From Ectocarpus siliculosus (lineage: Eukaryota > Sar > Phaeophyceae > Ectocarpales > Ectocarpaceae), in contig FN649758.1 of assembly GCA_000310025.1 (NCBI GenBank), forward strand, positions 4,155,534-4,219,533: a stretch of DNA of 64,000 bases, read 5' to 3'. The position numbers and the translations under genes are program-made. This document shows positions 33,601 through 45,600 of the stretch, one piece after another. The notes beneath the pieces are model-generated. The model was not told where the DNA came from, did no database searches, and saw only the letters and a program-made list of their open reading frames with translations. Within the stretch, counting starts at the first letter, position 1. The number at the start of each line of letters is the position of its first letter.

Positions 33601-36600
33601 TTGACGGTTGCAGAGCAGATCGTGTTCAGGCTGACAGGTCGCCAGGGTAGCGTTGGTTTCTTGGGTTTGTGTTATTTGTACGGCGAGTGATGTTTTGATA
33701 TTGTGAAGCTGTTTTTTGTTCGTTGACTCGTGTTTTTGTCGGGGGTTCAAATCGATGGGATGAGAGGTATGAGGGTGTTACATATGTTGAGGGTACGGTG
33801 GGAGGAAGGTGCAGTGTGTAAACGGGTGCGTCGTTCTTGAGTGCTGGTGCATTCGTCGCCTCGTGTTGTCCTTCTAGAAGAGGTGCAACTATGAAACCCA
33901 GCTATAAAACAACTCAACCAAAACCTTTTACGTGTCCACGTGCAAAAATGTGCATCGCATCACACGACGATGATTTATTTTTCCGAACGCAGATCCACCA
34001 AAAGCGTACAACGTACAGCAGTGCTTGGGTCCACGTGCTTGCCAACCAAGAGAATGAGCGGTGTTTGGAGGTAGCCCGACGTGGTAACGCTAGCTGCGCA
34101 AGTGACATGCATGATACGCTCTCTTTATGACCTATTTTGGCATTCGAGTGTAGTCAGTGCGCGAGAGCCCCTGTTTCACGACCTTCAGTTTTGTCTACGA
34201 TATAAGAGAGAATTCTCTTAAAGTGAGATTCTGTTTAAGAAAATTCTCTCTTATATCGTAGCCAACACGATATAACAGAAAGCCGGATTTAAGAGAGTGA
34301 AATTGGCTTGTACCGACCCTCTCTTAAACCGTAGCCGCTACTGTATATAGCTAAGCTGGGACGTGGCCAACGGGGACGGGACAGCACGGCAGCGGGTAGT
34401 GTATAGCTGGGACGGTGGCCATCGGGGACCGGGACAGCAGGGGGTGTATTGCTGGGACAGCGCTTCAGGGCTGGGACAGCAGGGTACGGGATATTTTTCA
34501 AGTGTAGACTATGGCGGAGAGAAGCGGCGGAATAGGAAGAGATTCGCAAAGGGAGGAGACTACAGCAGTTGTGCGCATCAAGATGGAGGAGAGGTCGCGC
34601 AATGCAGCAGAGAAGCTACGAGCTGCCGAGTCGGAGGTGGAGAGGCTGGTGAAGGTGCTCAGAGCTGCGGAGGCTGCCGAGTATGAGAAGGAGAGACTTA
34701 GGCGGCAGCAACAACAACAGCAGCGATGGAGTGCTCAATGGCAGCAGCAGCCATCGCAGGTACAACAGTGTTCTCGTGGTGGTTTTGTCCCTCAGCAGAA
34801 CCAACACTGCGTTTTCACTCAGAGCCACCAGGCGCGGCAGCACCAGCAGTTGGCGCGGTAGCAACAGCAGCTGCCGCCAACCGGAGTTGGTGGGATATAT
34901 GACTGCGGGAGCAACGCCGTGTATTTCCAGCAGGAATCACCCCCTCCGCCTGGTACGGTATACCATTGCACTCGGTGCGGCAGGAACGGCCACCACGGAG
35001 AAGAATGCGCCGCACCCCGCAGGTTCGAGGGTACGTGTGGCGCCTGTGGTCAGTACGGCCATATGCGGCGGAACTGCGCCGTGCATCTTCATGACAGCAG
35101 CGGCGAGGATGACGGCCGTATCGTCCGCGGTGGCTGCTGGATGGGCGTCAATGGCGGCGGCAGCTGCATGGACATCGGTGGAAGCTCGGTCGTACAGCAG
35201 CAGGTAGTGGTAGAGAGCGAGTACCGCTCTGATTTTGTCGACCTGGTTCACGTTGGCGGCGAGGTGATGGCAGAGAGCGAGTACCGCTCTGATTTCGTCG
35301 ACGTGGTTCACGCTGGCGGCGCTGTGGACGGTGGTGATGACGGATGGTTTGGATGGAATGATTCTGTGGACATGCTTCACGCTGGTGGCAGTGTCTGCGA
35401 TGATGTTTTCCCCGCTGCTGGGGCGGGAGAAATGGCCGGAGCGCCTGCGTTGGCGACTGGAGTGGCGGCATCGGCAGCAGCTCCAGCGGCGACGGCGGCG
35501 ATCTCCGGCGGCAGTGTTTTCCCCGCGGCGGCGGCGGGGGGAACGGCCGGGGTCCCCGCGGTGGCGGCAGGAGCGGCGGCATCGGCAGCAGCTCCGGCGG
35601 CGATGGCGGCGACCTCTGGCGGCAGTGTTCCCCCCGCGACGGCGGCAGGGGGGATGACCCGAGTCCCCGCGGTGGCAGCACGAGCGGCGGCATCGGCGGC
35701 AGCTCCAGCGGCGACGGCGGCGACCTCTGGCGGCAGTGTTTTCCCCGCGGCGGCGGCAGGGGGGGTGGCCGGAGTCCCCGCGGTGGCGGCAGGAGCGGCG
35801 GCATCGGCAGCAGCTCCAGAGGCGACGGCGGCGACCTACAGCGGCGGTAGTGTTTCCCTCGCATCGACGGCGGCGGGGGGAATTGCCGGGGTCCCTGCAG
35901 TGGCGGCAGGAGCGGCGGCATCGGCAGCAGCTCCAGAGGCGACGGTGGCGACCTACGGCGGCGGTAGTGTTACCTTCGCAGCGACGGCGGAGGAAGCGCC
36001 CGGAGGGCTCGCGGCGACAGCTGGAGTAGCGGCATCGGCGGCGGTTCCAGCGGCGACGGCGGCGGTGCCCGGCGACACTGTTATCTCCGCGACGGTGGCG
36101 GGGAGAACAACCGGAGCGCCCGCGATGGTGGTTGGAGCGTTGGTATCGACGGCGGTTCCAGCGGCGACGGCGGCGGCACCCGACGGTGTTGTTTCTCCCG
36201 CTGCGGCGGCGGGGAGAATGGCTCGAGAGCCCGCGCGGGTGGCTACAGTGGCGGCATCGGCGGCTGGAGTGGCGACATCGGTGACGGCACGACCCGCGAC
36301 CGCGGCGACGGCACCGGCCGCTACGATGGCAACCGTCGGTAACGTTTCCCCCACCATATCGGTTGGGGGGGCGGCCAGCAACGGAGAAGCGGTGGTCAAC
36401 GGCATCGACGACGGTAGCGATGATGGCGGTTGGTGCGCAGGTGAGGTTGATGGCTGCTGGGGTGACAGCGTCTGTGGCGAGAGGGGGGCGTCCACGCACC
36501 CTTTCGATCCCGGCACCGTGTGTTCGGGGGTGCGCGGCACCAACTATCCCGGGGTGGACGACCTGGTCGATGGCTCCAGCAGCAGTAGCGGCAGCAGCAT

Positions 36601-39600
36601 CGGCAGCAGTAGCAACGACGAGGCAGAGGGGATGGATGTGGCCTGGTTTGGGGCACTGCTGCGCCCCTTTGACCCGAGGAAGCTGTGCCGGCTGAAGGCT
36701 GGGAGAGTGGGGCTGGTGATGGGGATGGACACCCCGTTCGACCGTGGAAAGATGTCGCGGGGGCAACGGCCGGGGAGCCCGTGTTCGCGACCGGAACAAC
36801 GACAGGAGGATCATGAAGCGGGGAAGGGAGTTCGGAGGACCGGGCGAGTCCAACAATGACGGCAAGCAGCGCGACTTCTGCTGGGGTCTTAAACTCGCCA
36901 AGGCACGTGATGTTTGTTTGCGTATTATTGTCACTTTTCTGAAATTTGTTTTGTGCAGGATGCTGTTCTTGTGTTTTGATCTTCAGATACAATTCTGCAT
37001 TTTTCCTATCGTTGGCACATTTGCAGGTTTGGATTTGTTTTGGTTTTGTTTTGTAGAGATGCCCACCCGCGTTTTACCTTGCAGGAACACTAATTTCCAC
37101 GGCCAAATGGCAGGGAATCTCCATGGTAGATTATTGTTTTTCTGGGAGGCAAATGGAATGTTGCGGCCGGGGGGCTGTTGTTTGCGAGGAAAATATCTCA
37201 AATGGCGGTGGTAGTATAGTTTCTGCGTACGGTTTGTTCCACTTTGGTTTTTCCTTCTTTGTTGGGATAACATTCTCTATGATAGTTACCGCTATGTTTT
37301 TCTGATGGTACTGGATATATGTAAGTAGGCGTTGGCTTGGCGTGCGACGTGCTGGGTAAAGACGTTGGGGGGCACGCACCGTTTCTCTGTCCCTCCGATG
37401 TACCGTACCCGACGAGTCAATCCTTGCGGAGTAGCAATTTTCCTTCTCAAGTAGGCCTGTACGGCAGACTGGTATGTGCTGGACGTGTGACGCCTTTTCT
37501 TTGATATATTTTGTTTTCTTGTTTCGGTTTGGAGTTGATGAAGTTGGATGCAGACTTGGCATGCTGGATTTTGCGGAATCACGCCTGATTGTTGCACTGC
37601 TGTCGGAAATCATGGGGGGGGGAATGTGATACCATGCTGTCCGCTGCAGCACAACAAGCAGTGTTTCTGACATCGGGTGGTAGTTCATGTTGAGATTTTC
37701 CGTGTTTTCCCTGGGGATTTTATATGGAATTGATGTTGGCTAATGGGATTTGGGTAGTTCATGTTTGGATCGTTTTCCGCGTTTTACCTGCGGAGGTGAC
37801 ATGGAATTGAATATTGAATGGGATTTTCGTTGCGTTTATATGAGATGTCCCAGCAGGGGGGATGCGAGATTATTGATTGTCTGTTTTGGATTTGTTGGTT
37901 TCTTCATGTTTGTTTTGGACTTGTTTGTTTGGTTTCTTCGTGTTTGGGATGGATGGATGTTACAGCAGGGGGGCTGCTGGTGGACTGGTATATTTGTCAA
38001 GGTATTGGGTATTGGAGGAAGGATTTGGCATGTTCTCGTAAGTCATGGTTGAAGCGTTTGTGCTTCCGAAGGTTATTTGAGCTGGTCAATGAGTTGAAAC
38101 ATGAATGTTTATCTGAGGAATTTGTTTTGAGTAAGTCAGGACGTTGGACACATTTTCCCGGAGTTACCCGTCCCCGTTCTGACGTGATTCTGATGTAATG
38201 TGTATCTTTGCTGGGTATTTTTCCAAGGGTATTTGTTTGTGTTTTGACTTCTTGAGAATTTGGTAAAGCATTTTTCTCAAGAGGGTGAATTGTTTATTGA
38301 CAGACCTTTTAGGAGATAGTTATTTGATATCATCAGAAGATTTGAAAGATTTCGTAGAGCATGTTTTATTGGGAGATCGACAGATTTCGTAGAACATTGT
38401 TTTATTGGGAAATTGTTTGAAATGGAATGAATGGTGGATGATTTCCGTTTGGATGCGTAGTTTGATTTATCGCCGTTTTACCTGGCAATGATAGTCGTGG
38501 CGGGGATTTCGTAGATCGTATCTCATACCGAGCAGGGGGGCTGTTTGGGGTGCTCGGCAGAGTATACTGTCTACGGGGCCTCCGGGGGGTACGCGGATGA
38601 AATGTGTTGATGGGCATGCTGCATGGCGATGGTGTTGCCTACCGCATGTCTCTCACTCTGTAATCAACAAAGGTCTTGAGTCAACCTTCTTTCTCTTTCG
38701 GCCTCTGACGGGCTACCGCACCCAAACAAATCATGGCCATCCACGTTTCTTTTTTTTCCTGAAGCATCGCCTATATCCTACCCGTGCATAATGCAAAACC
38801 GAATTCTGAAGGAAAGGAACATCTTGCCGTAACCCCAACCCTGACCTTAACCCTAAACTCCAAACCGTTGATATATATTCCAAATATCCCACCCGATCTC
38901 ACATTTCCGATCAGAGGGGGTAGACGGTTGCCCACGGGCAGCCTGCCAATGCAGACCATCACAAGCGGCCAACCCGCGGTCAGCATGTCGGCGACGACAA
39001 TTTGGTCGCCCATGGGCCGCCCATACCAGGCAGAAATGCTGTGAAATGACGGCAGCCCACAGTTGGGAGCCCAGGTTGTGAGCATATTGAGCGGCCCATT
39101 CATTCTGGGCGATTCTCATAGATAGTGGGTAGCCGATGCATGGAAATATTTAAAGCGTTGGGGGCCGAGTACGACCTGCCAGGGTTATGGGGGAAGTAGG
39201 AAGTTTGACACAGAAGGACGCAATTGTTAGTGAACGGAAGACGCTGGCCCACGTACGGCAGAAGGGGGATCGCCCTTCTACAAACCATCGATCCAAACCG
39301 AACTGATCGACCTAACCAAGATGCTGTTGTCCTCCAAAATCGTCGATCTCCCGACCGAAACCCATCGTCCTTAACCCATTGAAACCTCGGAAAGTCTTTG
39401 CCCTGTATCCACGAAATTTCAATATTGTATCTCACATCAATGGATAATGGGACTACACGTATGTATGTAGGTTTGATTGGGAACATTGTGGTCAATACTA
39501 CCGTGCAGGAATGAATATGTCCCCCACCACCCAATTGCTTAAACTGCCTATCCATGTCAAACCCTTCTTCCAGAGTATATACGCGAAGAAAGCACGGCTA

Positions 39601-42600
39601 CTTCTGAGAGAGGATGAAATCCCCAACGCGTTTGTTCACATCATCAGTCGAAATCATCGGTAGTTGCCGTTTAGCCACGTGTATCAAGAAGTATCCATCA
39701 GTCCCACTGCTGTGAATTCCCAAGTTAACAATTCATGCACTGTCAAAATATGAGCTCTCTCTGCAAGTAAAACGCGAAAGATGCGTATGGCGTGCACAAG
39801 TGGGACAGCATGACTGAAAACAACATACATACAACCAATGCCCAACGTCAGCCTACTCCCATCACCCGTGGACGGGGCACTACAAAATCCAAAACATGAA
39901 ACATTCAAACCAACACTTCGGAATGCATGCCAAGACCTTCCTCTTCAGAATACTATCCGTCGGTCAGTGGAAATCGTCACGGTACTCGCGGCAAGGGTCA
40001 AGACAAGTAGGAAAACAACAGATTCACTACTGACTGTCAATTCCCAGGGCATACAAATACATGCATTGGCAAGCCATGAGCTCCGCAGGTTAGACGTGAG
40101 AGTTCCAGATACGACAACAATAGATGGAAGAAGAACCAAAAAAGACGACACAAGGATTCTGATCTCAGCCTCGTGCCGTCACGCCGATAATCGGCAATTC
40201 ACAATGCTGTTTACTCCACCGGTGGAGTAACCTCTGATTTGCTCCACCAGGCAGATCTCCGTCCACAGAGCTCCAATCGAACTCAAACCATTTGTATCGG
40301 GTAGCTATGGACTACAGCTCGCAGAAATCTGCAATGCTATTTGGAAGCTAAATCCGACCGGTTCCTGCAGAGATATGCTGGAAAAGGGAAGCTCTACAGC
40401 ATGTCAGGAAGCAGCAATCGTCTCCAATCTCCGTCCAAACGGCTCCCATTGACCTCAAACCTTTTTCTTCGTGTCCGCACGGTCCATACAATTCTTCCCG
40501 AACTATGGGACACTCCCATCTACTATGTTCCCGCAGAGACATTGCAACAGAGGGGGTTCCGCAGCATAGAGGGGGGGGGGGTACTCAAAGTCGTGCATGC
40601 CGTAGACCATTGACGTCGCATCCCTACAAAGCCGGGACGGAGCACGCCGGGTTCGCACTAGACCAGGCTCTCACATCCCCAAGCGCGAAGCACCGTGAGG
40701 TATTCGGCGAGTCGCATGAAGGGTGAGCTGCATCCTGCTAAGGGTGTTGGGCATCTTGTGCTTACTTCCTTGCGTGCGGATGACAGCTGCGTATAACCTA
40801 ATTTATTTTTTGGTGCTTTCACTTCCAGCGACAGTTATAAGCACTGCCTCGAGGATGCTTGACGATTTTCACACAACATGGTGCGATCATCCCCCTTGCG
40901 CGGAGTGAGGCTTCTCAACCCCGCACAACATGATCTACTTGACCACCATTCATGGTTACCGCAAAATAAAACCAGAGGTAAAAAAAAACCGGCAACCTGG
41001 TTGCCGAGCTCAAGAAGTGACTTGGCTTGTTTTGCAACGTCGTTGCCAAGTGACGAAAACCCAATCCCGGCAAACACCGGGGGGCGGCTTGTTTTACAAC
41101 GTCGGTGTGTGCCGAAAACCCAATCGCCCGATGACAAACACCAGCGGGGGGGCGGCTTGGTTTACAACGTCATTGCCAAGCGACGAAAACCCAACCCCGA
41201 TGCAAACACCGGGGGGGGGGCATCTAGGGGGGGGGTGCATGTCAATTGTCCCGGTATATCTCCCGCCACATAGCTGAATCACGCCTTCCTCTGCCCGCAC
41301 CGTGTTGGCACGGCTCACAGCTATCATTCAAGCCATCGCACACCCCGATCGGACCAGTTGGTGCAGAGAAACGCCCACACATGGGGGCTCAATCGCTTAA
41401 CGGTCCGGTGCAGCAGATCTCTCCACAAGGCCAAACTTTATCTACAGGGCGCTGTTTGTCTTACGAAGGCTTTCATTGCGTTGGCACGGCTAACAGCTAT
41501 TCCATACAAGCCATCGGGCACCCCCATCGGGCCGATGGATGCAGAGAAACGCCCGCCCACGGGGGCTCAGTGGCTCAAGGGCCTGCTGCTCCACCAGGCC
41601 AAACTCTATCTACAGGGCGCTGATTGTCTTACGAAGCCCTACGGCAGGATAGCACTCCCTGGATACGGTTGAAATTTCCCAAACGGGCACCCCCCCGGGC
41701 TAACGTCCCCATAACGGGCACCCCCCCCCCATAACGCCACCCCCTGGTGGCTTGGGCACTATGCTTTGCGTACGGACGCCTCTTGGCGCCGTGTTAGGCC
41801 ATTCCTTACGGTGTTTTTTTTTTAGATCTTTTTTCCCCCCGAAGGGACGGGGATCTACAAAAACGATGACCCCCTTCTTATGGTGCTGGTCGATCTTTTT
41901 TCTCTTCCGAGTCATCGACAGAAAAAAAGACACCCTGCAACGGCCGTTGTCATATACTTCTACATAACCCTTCCACCGCTTTGGTTTTTCGGCGATATAT
42001 CCGCACAGAGTGAAGCAGCAGCAACTGTAAAGCTATCCCTCGCGACCTGTGGGTATGGTCCATCTTGTGTGGCGGCTGATAGAGACCACGGGGCGATAGG
42101 AGGCACGGAAACTGAGGTGGCGAGAGTCAACAGCACGCTGATTAAAAGCCCACCGCTCCAGCCAACTCCAGCAACCAGTTTTTTTTTCTCTTTGCCTGTG
42201 TCGCAACTTTGGTTTACCGGTACTCCCTCGCCACCCACTAAAGCAACAGCGATGACAAAGGTATGCGCCACAAGCTGTGTGAACGATCCGTCTTGTGTGG
42301 TGGCTGATACAGACCAGGAGGCTTTAGGGCGCCCAGAGATTGGGAGCGCGAGAGTAGCGGACAAGCGGGAAAAATGTTTTGCTTCTGTGCCCGTGTCGCA
42401 ACTTTGGTTTAGCGGTACTTCCTCGCCACCCACCCAACCAACAGCGATGAGAAAGGTATGCGTCACGAGCTGTGGGTATGGTTCGTCTTGTGTGATGGCT
42501 AATACAGACCAGGAGGCGGTAGGGCGCTCAGAAGTTGGGTTCGCAAAGTTGACAGTACACGAAAAATGACCCACCGCTGCTGCGTCCAGGCTCTCTCGGC

Positions 42601-45600
42601 TTGTTTGCCATTTGTTTGCCGCACACATCGGGTCGTCGACGTGGTCCAGCCGAATGAAAAAACAACGGCTACCGCCGGTGCTACCGACCCTGTACCAGCC
42701 ACATGGCGCACCTCGTGTGACCACCATTAGGGTTTGCGGGGATCAACCGTGGAGAGATTCAAGTTTGTAGGTAGGAGTCATGCGGTTGTGGCCAAAGAAA
42801 CCCGACTTATCCAAAACTGCCCCAGAAAAAGACAGGATGGGCTGTCCAAAACGGGTTGTCATTTTTTGTTGGCCTTTTTTCCCTGTAAAAATACACCGTA
42901 AGACGGGGTTCTGTGGCCAGTTGTCTTTTTTTGAGAAGGAAAAAAGAAAAAGACAGCTCCAAAAAGAACCGCAAGAAATGGCCTTAGGACGGCGCAGTGT
43001 TCTAGAGAATGGTGTAGTTTCGCTGTATTTCCTGGACAGGTACACTGTATTCCTTGATCAGATAAACTGTATTTATTGATCAGACACGCTAAACACTGTA
43101 TTCCCTGAGCAGATGAACTGTATTACGTCGTCAGATACACCGTATTCACTCTCGCTCGTTTATCCGTATTACGTCATTAATTACACTTTATCCCCTGGTC
43201 AGGATCACTGGATTGCCTTATCCGTTCACCGTATTCCTTGTACTTTTCACTATCTATATTCCCCGAGCAGATTCAATGTATTCCCTCGTCAGATACACGA
43301 TACACCGTACTTCCTGGTCAAGATCACTACTTTCCTTCTTCAGATACATCGCATTCCCTCGTTCGTTTAACTGTGTTTCTTCATCAGATTCACTGTATTC
43401 CCTCATCAAATGTGCTGTGCTCCGTGGGATGCAGTGAATCTGACGAGGGCATACAGGGTATCTGACAAGGGAATACAGGGTATCGGCTTCGAAGACAGTA
43501 GGTCTGATCAGGGAATGCAGTGCACCTGACGAGGGAATACAGCATATCTGATCAGAAAATGCAGTGAATCGGACAAGAAGGTACAGTGAATCTGACGAGG
43601 GAATGGCTCAAAACCATGTATCTGCTCCACCGACCTTCGAGCCATGAGTCCCCGTGGGGGGGCGTTTCTCACCACCCACTAGTCCAATCGGGGTGTGCGA
43701 TGGCTTGAATGATACCTGTGAGCCGTGACGACACAGTGCAAGCCATAGTAGGACACACACCACCCTTTACTTAGAGTTTGGCCTGGTGGAGCAGTTAAGC
43801 TTGTGTGCCCCACCGGCCGTTGAGTCACTGAGCCCCCGCGGGTGGGCGTTTCTCCACTGGCCTTGGGGTGCATGATGGCTTGAATGATAGCTGTGAGCCG
43901 TGCCAACACAGTGCGGGCAGAGGTAGGCGTGGTTCTGCTATGCGGCGGGGGATACACCGGTACAAATGACAATTACCTCCCCCCTTAGATTCTCCCCCCC
44001 CGTGTTTGCCATCGGGGTTGGGCTTTCGTCGCTTGGCGGCGATGTTGTAAAACAAGCCAAGTCACTTCGTGAGCTCGACAACCAGGTAAGTTACCGTTAT
44101 TATTTTTTGCCTCTTTTTTTGCTGTAACACGTTGTGTTGAATTGATCAAACACCCTCGAGGCAGCTACAAAGAGCTTACAACTGTCTCTGGAAGTGAAAG
44201 CACCAAAAAATAAATTAGGTTATACGCAGCTGTCATCCGTACGCAAGGAAGTAAGCATAAGATGCCCAACACCCTTAGCAGGATGCAGCTCACCCTTCAT
44301 GCGACTCGCCGAATACCTCACGGCGCTTTGCGCTTGGTGATGTGAGAGCCTGGTCCGGTGAGAACCCGGCGTGCTCCGTCTCGGCTTTGTAGGGATGCGA
44401 GTTCAATGGTCTAACGACTACGGCATGCACGACTATGAGTACACCCTCCCCCCCTATATACTGCGGAACCCCTATGCTGACCATATCTCTACGGGAACAT
44501 ATTAGAGGGGAGCGTCCAATAGATTGGAAGAACGGAATGGACCGTGCGGCCACGACGAACGAGGCCAATGAACGCTGTGTGGACGAAGGTTCGGGCGATT
44601 ACTGCTTCCGGGCATGCTGCGTAGCCCCCACCTTTCAGCATATCTCTGCAGCCACCGGTCGGATTTAACTTCCAAATGGTATTGCAGAAAGCTGCAGTCC
44701 GTAGCTGCACGATGCAGTTGGTTTGAGGTCGACTAGAGCTCTGTGAGTTGAGATCTGCCTGGTGGAGCAAAAATCGAGGTTACTCCACCGGTGGAGCAAA
44801 TACAGCAATGCCAAAATACTGCAAATATTTATCAGGGAAACATTTCGCTCCTTTCTCTCTTGGTGTGTTTCGAGAAGCACATGGACGAATCACACCCCGT
44901 TTGTTTATTGCAGCAGATTTGCCGGGATTACCGGAAAATTCGCGTTCTTTCGATCTTGACAAAAATTGATGTACGGTGAGATACTGACCAGAAATAGGGT
45001 TTGTTTACAAATGAATATCAGATCGCGGCTTTATGTGCCAGCCTGTCCGTGCGTAACTTTGGCTACAAAGTATCTGTGGCAATGGACCGTGGTGGGGCTT
45101 ACACAGCGGATGTACAGTAATAGTACATTAGTAGAAAATCGTTTCGGGCACACATCACCCCGTTTGCCCCAGAATTATGAATTTTTCACAAGAAGCTGAA
45201 GAAGAGAGATGTTCGATCGGAATATCTGGCACATTTTTGGGAGAGATGTTCGCCCATCACTTTTGTTCGCACGCTCAATGTAAATGGTACAGCTGTTGCA
45301 CAGCAGTCCCCAACGCACGATGGTGTAGGAAGTTCTGATGATGTACCATTTCGTACACAATAAGTACATAAGAGGCACAGTACAGTAGTACTGTAGACAC
45401 TGCTGTGTTGCCTGGTTTGCTATGCGTACATAGATTGTTCCGAGTTCTGAGTTCTGTGATAACTTCAAGTTCCCAACAAATACCCCGATAGACGTTTTCA
45501 CCTCTTCGCTTTACCCTCCACACCTTATCAGTTATTGAATGTGTCGTAAGTACCAAGTACCAGACCAGAGCCTACCTGATCAATGACGCCGTGGAACGTG

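Larger units (their letters stand above)
32649..38728 (+). mobile_element. Young Gag-only LTR retrotransposon (TR-GAG type), 6.1 kb
   Basis: Two 187-bp direct repeats (32649-32835 and 38542-38728) begin TGTTTGGGG, end CCCAAACA and differ at about one position. The 5-bp target duplication AATCA flanks them (32644-32648 and 38729-38733). A polypurine tract (AGCAGGGGGG) precedes the 3' LTR. The only long frame encodes a Gag-like protein with two CCHC zinc knuckles. No protease, reverse transcriptase or integrase motif is present in the 1.7 kb after it. A pogo-like element is nested just behind the 5' LTR. The element must use enzymes from an autonomous relative, and the near-identical LTRs imply recent insertion. 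Confidence 0.9.
40203..44812. mobile_element. Foldback element with inverted arms over 1 kb
   Basis: The left arm (40203 to about 41640) is repeated in inverse orientation at 44812 to about 43640. Shared blocks include CTCCACCGGTGGAGTAACC at both outer ends, AATCCGACCGGT, GGTGAGCTGCATCCTGCTAA and ACCTAATTTATTTTTTGG. The outer ends are themselves palindromes. The arms differ by substitutions and by tandem copy number. The spacer (about 41.7-43.6 kb) holds other repeats. No transposase was recognised and the target duplication could not be fixed. Confidence 0.75.

Noticed and set aside
33556-33750. Minus-strand 64-codon frame downstream of the transposase remnant
   Set aside because: Short, without motifs, and antisense to the better-supported coding remnant.
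35148-35921. 257-codon proline-rich minus-strand frame
   Set aside because: Another shadow of the Gag-like alanine repeats.
34937-36934. 665-codon minus-strand frame opposite the Gag-like gene
   Set aside because: It is Arg/His/Ser-rich and arises from the GC-skewed alanine repeats; the plus strand carries the zinc knuckles.
32649-38728. Complete Copia- or Gypsy-type retrotransposon
   Set aside because: LTRs and Gag are present, but no protease, reverse transcriptase, RNase H or integrase motif in any frame between them.
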